Assembly: GCA_934716785.1 (NCBI GenBank)
Contig: CAKUYM010000077.1
Span: 1 to 14,630 of the forward strand
Length of the DNA: 14,630 bases
Origin: an uncultured Bacteroides sp.
Lineage (GTDB): Bacteria; Bacteroidota; Bacteroidia; Bacteroidales; Bacteroidaceae
Reading direction: 5' to 3'
Part shown: positions 6,812 to 13,710 of the stretch, piece by piece
Layout of the letters: every line of letters begins with the position of its first letter
How positions within the stretch are numbered: the first letter of the stretch is position 1
The notes under the pieces: generated by a model
Database searches by the model: none
The model's input: the letters and a program-made list of their open reading frames with translations, nothing else
Told to the model about the DNA's origin: nothing
Translations under genes and position numbers: made by a program

Positions 6812-6970
6812 ATGGCAAAATACGAAACCCCTCCCCCGGTCCGTCCGCTTGAGAAGCTGATAACGGATTTCTCCTACACAAACGGACTCGATCCCGTCAA
6901 TGTATTCAACGATTTCCTGACCTATATCATCCACGGGTTTTCTCCCGATGCTCCCCCACTGCAGAGCTAG
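6812..6970 (+). pseudogene. 5' part of methylase-like gene, ends in TAG
   Basis: ATG 6812 follows the previous stop by 2 bp, the spacing expected of the true operonic start. It encodes 52 residues (MAKYETPPPVRPLEKLITDF, then a V-N-V-F-N-D-F-L helix and HGFSPDA) and ends in TAG at 6968-6970. The same frame continues without interruption into the methylase-like ORF at 6992. My recollection of homologous N-terminal halves from Bacteroides elements has a Trp at about this point (PEWRYTKEQN type), so TGG to TAG is the likeliest change. Too short for a domain of its own. Confidence 0.65.
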
Positions 6971-6991
6971 AAGTACAAACGGCAGCAGAAC

Positions 6992-7582
6992 ATGAAATTT
7001 ATGCAAATGCTCACCGGGTGGGTACGGCTCATGGCAAGCCGGATAAAGGATGATACAAGCTGGTATGACCCTTTCGGGGATTTATATATGGCACTGGTTT
7101 CCAAAAGTGCCCAGCAGTCACAGGGACAATTCTTCACTCCGGTACATATCTGCGACCTCATGGTGCTGTGCACCCAAACGGAAGAAAAAAAGACCGGACA
7201 GAGAATGGGTGACCCGACCTGCGGAAGCGGAAGGCTGCTGCTGGCCTATCATGCACGGAATCCGGGAAACTACCTCATAGGGGAGGATATCAACCGGACC
7301 TGCTGCCTGATGACCGTATGCAACATGCTCATACACGGATGCGTAGGGGAAGTCATCTGCCATGACAGCCTGAATCCCGGAAACTTCGTGGACGGTTGGA
7401 AGGTCAATCCCATGCTTGCATGGACAGGCATTCCCATGATAAAGAGAATGAGCATGGAGGAATACCGGGCAGGCAGGAATCTTCCGGCATCCCCTTATAT
7501 CATACGAAAAACGATACCAGCGGGTGGCAGGAAGCATAAGACGGACTCCCCTCCGCCTTTACAGACCGTTTTCAAGATGTAA
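6992..7582 (+). CDS. N-6 DNA methylase-like protein, N-terminally interrupted
   Basis: The ORF from the first ATG after the TAG encodes 196 residues; the reconstructed gene from 6812 would have 256 codons. It contains QFFTP (46-50) and DPTCGSGR (74-81), the SAM-binding motif typical of the HsdM/N6-adenine methylase group, plus EDINRTCCLMTVCNMLIHG (98-116). The catalytic (D/N)PP(Y/F) motif expected downstream is missing; the stretch after CHDSLNPGNFVDGWKVN has no such tetrapeptide. It may therefore bind SAM or another ligand without methylating DNA, or be a short solitary relative. It is co-directional with its neighbours and is followed by a 121-bp gap. If only the 196-residue form is made, the N-terminal helices are lost. 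Confidence 0.65.
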   Translation: MKFMQMLTGWVRLMASRIKDDTSWYDPFGDLYMALVSKSAQQSQGQFFTPVHICDLMVLCTQTEEKKTGQRMGDPTCGSGRLLLAYHARNPGNYLIGEDINRTCCLMTVCNMLIHGCVGEVICHDSLNPGNFVDGWKVNPMLAWTGIPMIKRMSMEEYRAGRNLPASPYIIRKTIPAGGRKHKTDSPPPLQTVFKM

Positions 7583-7651
7583 TAACGACATAAAATATGA
7601 TACCAACCCCGATCATCAGCATGAAAAATGATTATATACAATATTTTATAA

Positions 7652-7668
7652 GCATACTACCGGTATGC
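7652..7668. repeat. short inverted repeat upstream of DUF932 gene
   Basis: GCATAC (7652-7657) and GTATGC (7663-7668) form 6-bp arms around TACCG, and TACCGGTA inside is itself palindromic. It lies 36 bp before the ATG at 7704, within a 121-bp AT-rich gap. It could be an operator. No clear TAnnTTTG promoter was found in the gap. Confidence 0.35.
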
Positions 7669-7703
7669 CAAATTTATTTATTAACCCATTAAATACAGCA
7701 ATT

Positions 7704-8861
7704 ATGGAAGTTACAGTAATGCCGGCCGCTGCACCGGTACAGAAGCAGCAGGGATTGAACCAGGTAGTCATAAACAAGGTTCAAAAAATGATCGAAGGAA
7801 AACAGCAGGGTGTCATGGCTACAATCACCCGCCTGCTCGAAGAGGGAAAAATCGCGCAGGACTTCATCGCACCCATAGGAGTGAACCTGCGTAATGAGGA
7901 CCGCCATCCGGTTATCACATTCCAGGCAGAGGAACAGGTACAGATGAACATGCCGGAAGGAAATTTCAATCTGCACGGAAATGCTATCAGCCAGATTTCC
8001 GAGAAAATGGGCATTCCGGCAAAATATCTCAGGGAGCTTTCCGCAGGAGACGCCTGGCAGAAACAGCTGTGCGCAACCATTCTTAACGAACATTCGGGAT
8101 GGACGGGGCGCACACGCGTGCTCATCCGTGCGGTAGGAACGGAAATCAGGGGTGTACTCTCAGACTCGTACCGGCGACTCAACTCCGTGGACATACTAAC
8201 CGCATTCATCAGGGAAGCGGCAAACAACGGAGCCGTCGTGTCCGACGCCTATATGAATGACACCAAAGTATGGTGCGAAACGATTCTTCCTACACCGGTT
8301 GAAATACCCACCCGTAAAAACGGGACGGTAATCATATTCGCGGGAGCAAGATTCAGCACATCCGATTTCGGAAACGGTTCGGTGGACATGCGCTCGTTCC
8401 TGCTCAACGGAGCTTGCCTGAACGGCATGGTACGTGAATCGGTCATGCGGCAGATTCATCTGGGAGGACGCCTGCCGGATACGCTTGCGCTCTCGCAAAG
8501 AACCTATGAACTGGATACGAAAACTACCGTATCAGCTGTCAAAGATTTGACTAAAGGACTTTACAGCAAGGATACGATCATGCAAAAAGCCATCGAAATT
8601 CAGGGAGCGTCGGAAATAGACGTGGACTTTGACAAGGAACTTAAATCCCTGGTACAGCGTGGCGCGTTGCTGAAAAACGAAGGACGGGAAGTCGAAAAGC
8701 TCCTGATGAACAACAACCCCGACGACGGCATAACAGGAGGGGCAACACTCTGGAAACTGGCACAGGGCATCACCGCCTTTGCACGGGAACAGGAGCCGGA
8801 ACGCAGCAGGGAGCTGCATGAGATATCCGGGCAACTGATGAACCGGGTGAAAAACAACTGA
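7704..8861 (+). CDS. DUF932 domain protein
   Basis: The product has 385 residues. I prefer ATG 7704 (MEVTVMPAAAPVQKQQG) over the in-frame ATG at 7665, because 7665 falls inside the inverted repeat and adds an atypical MPNLFINPLN leader. The body carries features I associate with DUF932 (phage/plasmid-like proteins): a QISEKMGIPAKYLREL helix, a TRVLIRAVG strand, GVLSDSYRRLNSVDIL and FLLNGACLNGM. Such proteins occur on many mobile elements and phages; a role in DNA metabolism or element maintenance is suspected, but the biochemistry is unknown. No membrane or signal segment is visible. The codon pattern matches the neighbouring genes. Confidence 0.85.
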   Translation: MEVTVMPAAAPVQKQQGLNQVVINKVQKMIEGKQQGVMATITRLLEEGKIAQDFIAPIGVNLRNEDRHPVITFQAEEQVQMNMPEGNFNLHGNAISQISEKMGIPAKYLRELSAGDAWQKQLCATILNEHSGWTGRTRVLIRAVGTEIRGVLSDSYRRLNSVDILTAFIREAANNGAVVSDAYMNDTKVWCETILPTPVEIPTRKNGTVIIFAGARFSTSDFGNGSVDMRSFLLNGACLNGMVRESVMRQIHLGGRLPDTLALSQRTYELDTKTTVSAVKDLTKGLYSKDTIMQKAIEIQGASEIDVDFDKELKSLVQRGALLKNEGREVEKLLMNNNPDDGITGGATLWKLAQGITAFAREQEPERSRELHEISGQLMNRVKNN

Positions 8862-8892
8862 AATGGAATCATAGAATGAAAAATCAACAGAA

Positions 8893-8920
8893 CTTGCCGG
8901 ACCTTCCATTGTCCGGCAAG
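8893..8920 (+). terminator. hairpin after DUF932 gene, possible terminator
   Basis: CTTGCCGGA (8893-8901) pairs perfectly with TCCGGCAAG (8912-8920) around a 10-nt loop, 31 bp after the DUF932 stop. It may end the operon, but no U-tract follows, so it could instead be an RNA-stabilising stem. Confidence 0.4.
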
Positions 8921-9142
8921 CAACTGTAAAACAGAATCATTCACAATGGACAAATTACCGGACTATAAAAAATAGTTGATATGAATATGATGAAACGTAT
9001 GTTTTAACCAAAAGAGCAGATAGAATTGTCGTATTCACCAACTTATTCTAGTTCTCCTATACTCTCTCTGCATCTCCCCATAAACAGTCAACCGTTCTCC
9101 GGTTCCTCTACTTTATTAAATTCAAATTCATCCGTCTATAAA
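8921..9142. other. non-coding stretch
   Basis: I see no supported gene between the hairpin at 8920 and the promoter at 9143. The sequence is AT-rich with pyrimidine-rich runs (9026-9110). Tiny frames (8876-8929 and 8947-8976) look like chance or remnants. The frame at 9026-9235 has low-complexity Ser/Leu/Pro content and is not a credible protein. Confidence 0.4.
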
Positions 9143-9172
9143 TTTACACAGAAACTATTTTTTGTATCTTTG
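9143..9172 (+). promoter_or_regulatory. Bacteroides-type promoter for gene at 9225
   Basis: TATCTTTG (9165-9172) matches the Bacteroides -7 consensus TAnnTTTG exactly. A TTTA at 9143-9146, 18 bp upstream, is a weak match to the TTTG -33 element. It lies 53 bp before the ATG at 9225 and gives this short gene its own promoter. Confidence 0.6.
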
Positions 9173-9224
9173 CTTCCCTTTTACAGACATTTATTGAAAG
9201 AGAAAACTTATATCAATACTCAAA

Positions 9225-9587
9225 ATGGAAAATAATAATTCGAGCCTGTATGCACAAAAGGCCGTTGAAAGTTTCTATCTGGACCGTCCATACGGTATAA
9301 GAATTGATTACTCCAGGAAAGGTTTCGTTCTGTTCAACCGGAAACTGAACCTGCTTGGAATGGACAAATGGAACTCAATTGAGGAATTACCGCTGGAAGA
9401 ATATGACAACCCGGAAGAAATACCGGTTGAAGGGGTGGATATTCAAAGATACAGCAGTAAAGTAGACATATTCTTCTACACGGACAAATCCAGTCCCTAC
9501 CATAACGGAACACTGGATATGGAGTGTCTCAAAAAATACAACAAATATATCTACCGTCTGTCAGTACTGCTGGGCAGAACCCTATAA
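9225..9587 (+). CDS. small hypothetical protein
   Basis: A 120-residue protein that I do not recognise. It has an aromatic N-terminal half (AVESFYLDRPYGIRIDYSRK, FVLFNRKLN), an acidic middle (IEELPLEEYDNPEEIPVE, 52-69) and a Tyr-rich C-terminus. There is no signal peptide or membrane segment. The gene stands alone, with its own promoter upstream and convergent to the transfer operon, and ends just before the strong hairpin at 9593-9627. The start ATG at 9225 follows an A-rich stretch, as is usual in Bacteroides. Confidence 0.65.
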   Translation: MENNNSSLYAQKAVESFYLDRPYGIRIDYSRKGFVLFNRKLNLLGMDKWNSIEELPLEEYDNPEEIPVEGVDIQRYSSKVDIFFYTDKSSPYHNGTLDMECLKKYNKYIYRLSVLLGRTL

Positions 9588-9592
9588 TAAAA

Positions 9593-9627
9593 GAGCCGTG
9601 AGCAATATGGTATACTGTTCACGGCTC
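9593..9627 (-). terminator. intrinsic terminator of the transfer operon
   Basis: GAGCCGTGA and TCACGGCTC form a 9-bp stem. It continues after one mismatch into a 6-bp inner stem (CAGTAT with ATATTG on the minus strand, one G-U pair) and a 3-nt loop. Read on the minus strand it is followed directly by TTTTATTATA, a typical U-tract, so it should stop the leftward tra transcript. For the plus-strand gene ending at 9587 it gives a hairpin without a U-tract. Confidence 0.75.
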
Positions 9628-9673
9628 CGATAGCATGTAATCTAAGGTATATAGAAAAGTTCAAACTCCCTCT

Positions 9674-9700
9674 TCCGCCTTGTCAATCATGGAAGGCGGA
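9674..9700. repeat. inverted repeat between terminator and last tra-operon gene
   Basis: TCCGCCTT (9674-9681) pairs with AAGGCGGA (9693-9700) around 11 nt. It has no U-tract on either strand. The related GGCGGAAA is repeated at about 9712 and 9720. It may be an RNA 3'-end stabiliser in the tail of the tra transcript; the function is unknown. Confidence 0.3.
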
Positions 9701-9782
9701 TTTCCGGCACGGGCGGAAAAGGCGGAAATCGAAAGAACAATAAAAAAGTTTTTTCCCATAATCCATTTTTCCGTTTGTGCTT

Positions 9783-10409
9783 TCAAACAACGCCGAAGGA
9801 AAGTCCGGCGTCTTCTTCCGCAATATTCCGATTCAAGTTATCCACATCCCGATGCATACGGCTGTAATCATCCCGACAGACCGCCAGTTCCTCAAACACG
9901 ATTTGTTTAGGCAAAAGACGGTGACAATAATAGCTGCTGCCAAATGGGACACCTCCCCCTTTGTCATACTGGATGCGTTTGTCAAACATCAGCAATTGAA
10001 GCTCCCTGTCCTTGAACAGCCGGCACGGACCGACACTGTTCAGCCAAAAATTGGACATCAACAGGGCGAACGGCTTGTCCAGTTGCAGGCAGCGTTCAAA
10101 AACTTCAATTTTTCTACTGAAAGGCGGATTAGATACAATAATATCCCAACAATCCGGCTCGTAAGCAAAAAAATCCTGTCCGGTATTTATATGCGAGTAT
10201 TTTACCTGAAATCCGGCTTCCTGCAGATGAAGCACGAACTCGCTGTGGCACGTGTCAAAAGAGCACCATATGATCTTCCCTTCAGGCAGATACTTGATGA
10301 TGGGAGCCACTCCGTATCCCGGAGTGTATTTCTCGTCACTGCAGTTCAAGAACATCCTGCTCAATTTACTGGGCACGGGCTCCTCCTTCCGTTTTCTCCG
10401 CCCCGTCAT
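9783..10409 (-). CDS. methyltransferase-like protein (NPPF motif)
   Basis: The product has 208 residues and is the last gene of the leftward transfer operon, overlapping the end of traQ by 44 bp. Residues 46-100 show the layout of a class I adenine methyltransferase: a strand-loop WCSFDTCHSEF in place of the usual Gly-rich SAM loop, then GFQVKYSHI, then DIIVSNPPFSRK with the (N)PPF catalytic motif. Relatives I recall from phages and Bacteroidales elements have WCPFDTE...SNFV and NPPFS. Here the loop reads CSFDTCHSEF, somewhat diverged. A basic N-terminus (TGRRKRK) may be an extension; an internal Met at residue 19 (MFLNCSDEKYTP) is an alternative start. A DNA-modifying role protecting or marking the element is plausible but unproven. 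Confidence 0.7.
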   Translation of the reverse strand: MTGRRKRKEEPVPSKLSRMFLNCSDEKYTPGYGVAPIIKYLPEGKIIWCSFDTCHSEFVLHLQEAGFQVKYSHINTGQDFFAYEPDCWDIIVSNPPFSRKIEVFERCLQLDKPFALLMSNFWLNSVGPCRLFKDRELQLLMFDKRIQYDKGGGVPFGSSYYCHRLLPKQIVFEELAVCRDDYSRMHRDVDNLNRNIAEEDAGLSFGVV

Positions 10410-10830
10410 TCCTGCTATTGAAACTGAAACTCAGCTGCCGGACATCCTGCCAATTATTTTCAAAGTACAAATCAATCGTTTGTGCCTCATTCGCACTCCT
10501 TGAAGTGTAATACAACCGGAATTTCTTCTCACTCAATAAATAGCGGTCATTGGGTTTCAGAACCGTACCGTCTTCCAGCTTCAACAATCCGTTCCCGTCA
10601 GGCTGGAAATAGCGGAGAGTATAAAGCGTTCCGGAAAAATTGCCCTCCTCGGTAATTTCCAGACGGATTTCCACCGTCTGACCGCCGGCTATCTTGTCCG
10701 CTACGGGCATCGCCTCTACCGTGAACGGATATTCCTGCTGAATATCCAGGTCATCACTACAAGAGCCAAAACAAAACAAGGAGGCTGCCATACAGCACAA
10801 TATCATTATCTGATCAAGTATCTTTTTCAT
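10366..10830 (-). CDS. traQ: conjugative transposon protein TraQ (DUF3872), lipoprotein
   Basis: The product has 154 residues from ATG 10830 (MKKILDQIMILCC). A lipoprotein signal is visible: hydrophobic h-region and lipobox FGSC with the acylated Cys at residue 24. It is followed by SDDLD, which resembles the Bacteroides surface-lipoprotein export signal. The mature part is beta-rich (VEIRLEITEEGNFSG, DRYLLSEKKFRLYY) and matches the DUF3872/TraQ pattern as I recall it. An alternative ATG at 10851 shares its A with the traO stop (TAATG) and would add seven residues; coupling favours it slightly, the signal peptide favours 10830. TraQ is a late gene of the Bacteroides tra operon. traP, normally between traO and traQ, is absent here. 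Confidence 0.8.
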   Translation of the reverse strand: MKKILDQIMILCCMAASLFCFGSCSDDLDIQQEYPFTVEAMPVADKIAGGQTVEIRLEITEEGNFSGTLYTLRYFQPDGNGLLKLEDGTVLKPNDRYLLSEKKFRLYYTSRSANEAQTIDLYFENNWQDVRQLSFSFNSRNDGAEKTEGGARAQ

Positions 10831-10850
10831 TTTTCGTATGGATTTAGTCA

Positions 10851-11438
10851 TTATAAAATGTATTTGATGCCCAAGCCATATTGGGTATGGAAGTGCTTTG
10901 CGGCACTCCCCCAAAGAACACGTTCACGAAGACGCAGTAACAGGACGACCTTGTCTGAAAGATAAGTTTCCGCTTCCAGTGTCACTGCACCACCATAAAT
11001 GAACGATTCGTGTTTTTTCAGGACGGCACCGTCAAAGAGCAGTCCCTTCCCACCGTTTACAGTTTCATACCCCATCAATCCCGAAGCACCAATATTCAGA
11101 AATACATTTTTCCCCGGGGCGGAAAAGAAATTGTAATAGTAGCCGCCTTCCGCAGTATACTGTTCCAAAGGGATACGTGTATTACGGTAGGGATAATACC
11201 GCCGCATGATTTCAATGCCCAATACCCATTTATTTCCTCCCCTGGCATAGGTAGAAACGGCAAGTCCGAAAGCGAATCCCGTATCATTACGGTCCTTCCC
11301 GCAATAAAAACCGTCAACCATATCCGCCATTAGCTGCACACCTTTCATACCCGGCAGGCAGCGTTGGGCCTGCGCCTGCCCCAGAAACAGGGCAAGCATA
11401 GCCGCAAGCAGCAACACAAATTTTCCGGTCATTCTCAT
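10851..11438 (-). CDS. traO: conjugative transposon protein TraO
   Basis: The product has 195 residues. A signal peptide (MRMTGKFVLLLAAMLALFLG, cleavage after AQA) precedes a mature protein with alternating aromatic beta strands (GGYYYNFFSAPGKNVFLNIG, FIYGGAVTLEAETYL) and an aromatic C-terminus (YGLGIKYIL). This looks like an outer-membrane beta-barrel and fits TraO of Bacteroides conjugative transposons in sequence type and in position after traN. The start ATG overlaps the traN stop as ATGA; a second Met at residue 3 is an alternative. TraO is thought to be an envelope component of the mating channel. Confidence 0.88.
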   Translation of the reverse strand: MRMTGKFVLLLAAMLALFLGQAQAQRCLPGMKGVQLMADMVDGFYCGKDRNDTGFAFGLAVSTYARGGNKWVLGIEIMRRYYPYRNTRIPLEQYTAEGGYYYNFFSAPGKNVFLNIGASGLMGYETVNGGKGLLFDGAVLKKHESFIYGGAVTLEAETYLSDKVVLLLRLRERVLWGSAAKHFHTQYGLGIKYIL

Positions 11439-12352
11439 CGTACCTTCAATTTGTTGACGGGTTCAGCACACACAAGGTCCTCATTATCCACCTCAAACAT
11501 CTGGTGGCGGCCTCCCTGTTTCTCATACATCTCCACCACCAGTTTCTTGTCCTCCGGTATCGTAAATTTGGGTAACGCGAACACCGTACGTTCCGAGGCC
11601 TTTCCATCCACACGGGTCACATAGTTGCAGGCACGCAAGGGATAGAGCACCTGTTCCTGCATGGCGGTACGTTTCACGATTTTTTTGTCAACAATCTTAA
11701 AGGTCACGAAATCCACATCAAACGGGACATTCGTCTCATTCCTTAGCTGTGTATGAAAGTACAGCAGGTCATTATGGGTATAAAGCCCCCTAAGCAGGAA
11801 CTGGACCCCGAAACGTTTACAGCCGATATGTCTGACCCGTCTTTTGTCCTGCTTGTGCACGGACTTCATAATCAGGCGTACCAGACGCGGGGACTCATTG
11901 CCCAGTTCCTGCAAATAGATTTCCATGGCATTGTTCGGACGATTCACCGTTTCACCGTCATGGATGAAATCGCACATCTCCACGTTCAGCAGGAGCGGTT
12001 CATCCGAATACCTGACATTGAACGTGTAAAAATTTCCATCTTCAGTGATCACGCTCATGTTCGTCTCATCCCGGAAATGCTTTTTAGCAGCTTTCACACG
12101 GATCACGTTCTCCGCCGCATCCGCCTTTCCGGCTATCAGATTGGTGGACCCCAGGTCCACATACTTGATCGGGGAAGGAAATATGACATGTACCGTTTTA
12201 TCATAAGTGATTTCCAGCCCGTGCGGGGCTATCATCCGGCTAAAGCCGATCTTGCGGCTCAGTCCCTCAAAAAAATCCCCGCTACTCAACTGCGCACTGG
12301 CAGCCGTCACACCCGTCATCAGGGCAAAAAACATCATCAGAATCTTTTTCAT
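11435..12352 (-). CDS. traN: conjugative transposon protein TraN (VirB9-like)
   Basis: The product has 305 residues from ATG 12352, with a clear signal peptide (MKKILMMFFALMTGVTAASA). The frame extends upstream to a GTG at 12415 that overlaps the traM stop, but the extra 21 residues are basic and would bury the signal peptide. The mature part starts with a GLEITYDKTVHVIFPSPIKY strand, then SDEPLLLNVE, RGLYTHNDLLYFHTQLRN and VFALPKFTIPEDKKLVVEMY, the usual TraN pattern. TraN occupies the VirB9-like place in the Bacteroides type IV secretion core complex, binding TraM and TraO in the periplasm/outer membrane. The 59-bp gap to traM is the largest in this operon. Confidence 0.9.
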   Translation of the reverse strand: MKKILMMFFALMTGVTAASAQLSSGDFFEGLSRKIGFSRMIAPHGLEITYDKTVHVIFPSPIKYVDLGSTNLIAGKADAAENVIRVKAAKKHFRDETNMSVITEDGNFYTFNVRYSDEPLLLNVEMCDFIHDGETVNRPNNAMEIYLQELGNESPRLVRLIMKSVHKQDKRRVRHIGCKRFGVQFLLRGLYTHNDLLYFHTQLRNETNVPFDVDFVTFKIVDKKIVKRTAMQEQVLYPLRACNYVTRVDGKASERTVFALPKFTIPEDKKLVVEMYEKQGGRHQMFEVDNEDLVCAEPVNKLKVR

Positions 12353-12411
12353 ATCCGATTGCATCTTGATTGGTTGGTTAATGATTGATTTTCTTTTACT
12401 GCTTTTGTGTC

Positions 12412-13710
12412 TCACTGTTCGGGAGAATGAAGCAACAGCCTGTGCCCTGCTTTCAGAGTGACCTTCACCGTCCGCATCTTTTTAGCGACATATCCCGACA
12501 CGCCCTGTATCACTCCTTTTCCCAGGTCCGAAGCGATTTGCGCCCCGGCATCCGTAGAAATATTGATACTGCCGTTCATGGAGGTTCCCATATTCGCCGC
12601 TATCTCACGTGCCGCATCATACTCCATCGAGTTGGGGACCGGTATTCCCCGCTGGCCGTCCGCATCGTAAACCTCCAGTTCTACAGGAATTACCGTACCT
12701 TTATATTCAACCGCCTGAACAAGGATATCAAGCCGTTCACCTCCCATACGGGCTCCGCCGGTCAGAATCGTCCCCTTAGGAATAAACCGGTCATCGACCA
12801 CCATTGGTTCCAGCAGGCGGATACGCAGCGCCTGACCGTCCGAAACAGTCTGTGTACCGTGTACGCAGGCAGGAATGGTATTCCTGTCAGAAGTCAGCAC
12901 TTTCCCCACAGGAGTATTGAACCCTATATTCCTTTCCCCCGCAAATCCGTTCCCTGATTCCCCGTTACTCGCGGGTTGTGACAGGGAAGACACCACCTGA
13001 TGCCGGACCTGTTTTACCGGTTTGACAGCCGTCCGCTGCCTTTTATCCATTGCCGGAGAAGTCGTCGCTGCCTGTTTCCCGTTGTAGCGGGCAGCCAGTT
13101 CATAGGATTTCTCCATCAGCGCCATTTTCTCTTCCATCGTAGTCTCCTGAGACGGCTTTTTCATCTGCCGTTCATGTTCCAGCTCTTCGATACGCCGAAG
13201 CAGTTCATTCCTTTCGGAGTTCTCCGCACGGGTATAAAAATTATCCAGCGTACGGTTCATGTTATGGTAGGCACCGGCAGAAGAACGGACAATATTATGG
13301 GAACCTGTAGAGGGGTTATCCGCCTCTTCCACCGGTAATTCCGCCATGCCTTCAGGCAGGTGCACCGTATCCTTACCGGAACTGCCGAACAGCGAGGCCA
13401 TCTCCTGAAATGCATTTTTACGGTACTTATCCTTTTTCTCCAATTCTTCACGCTCATAAGCGTCCACCTTGTTGCCGTCCATCCTTTGCTGTCCGGGGGA
13501 GGGAATATCCGTATTGAATCCCTTCTCTTTCTCCTCCGCCGCCCTCTCCTTCTCAGACGGCGAATAAATCAGCCATAACGAACCTGCAAAGAGCAAGCAC
13601 ATGGCGGGATAGACAATATACCTGATACGCCTGCGTTTTTCCTCCGGACTCAAAGGTCTGTCAGCAGACAAGCCTAACAGTGTCCTGATTTTCTGAATGT
13701 CCATAATCAT
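12412..13710 (-). CDS. traM: conjugative transposon protein TraM (VirB10-like)
   Basis: The product has 432 residues. A basic cytoplasmic N-terminus (EEKRRRIRYIVY) is followed by one membrane helix (about 32-49). A long charged, partly coiled-coil periplasmic linker (60-220, including a NELLRRIEELEHERQ helix) leads to a C-terminal beta domain from about 270 (TIPACVHGTQTVSDGQALRI, FIPKGTILTG). The end holds the Ala/Gly-rich helix region (AAREIAANMG, SDLGKGVIQG) of VirB10-type proteins. It bridges inner and outer membrane in the mating channel. The start overlaps traL by 50 bp; ATG 13704 (MDIQKIRTLL) is a second possible start. The length is normal for the family. Confidence 0.9.
   Translation of the reverse strand: MIMDIQKIRTLLGLSADRPLSPEEKRRRIRYIVYPAMCLLFAGSLWLIYSPSEKERAAEEKEKGFNTDIPSPGQQRMDGNKVDAYEREELEKKDKYRKNAFQEMASLFGSSGKDTVHLPEGMAELPVEEADNPSTGSHNIVRSSAGAYHNMNRTLDNFYTRAENSERNELLRRIEELEHERQMKKPSQETTMEEKMALMEKSYELAARYNGKQAATTSPAMDKRQRTAVKPVKQVRHQVVSSLSQPASNGESGNGFAGERNIGFNTPVGKVLTSDRNTIPACVHGTQTVSDGQALRIRLLEPMVVDDRFIPKGTILTGGARMGGERLDILVQAVEYKGTVIPVELEVYDADGQRGIPVPNSMEYDAAREIAANMGTSMNGSINISTDAGAQIASDLGKGVIQGVSGYVAKKMRTVKVTLKAGHRLLLHSPEQ

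Noticed and set aside
9026..9235. 69-residue plus-strand ORF
   Set aside because: Low-complexity Ser/Leu/Pro content; it spans the promoter of the gene at 9225 and overlaps its start.
9777..10421. 214-residue plus-strand ORF opposite the methyltransferase-like gene
   Set aside because: It is the antisense shadow of a minus-strand gene with a clear NPPF motif and operon context.
11753..12388. 211-residue plus-strand ORF opposite traN
   Set aside because: Antisense shadow of traN, which has a signal peptide and the expected family pattern.
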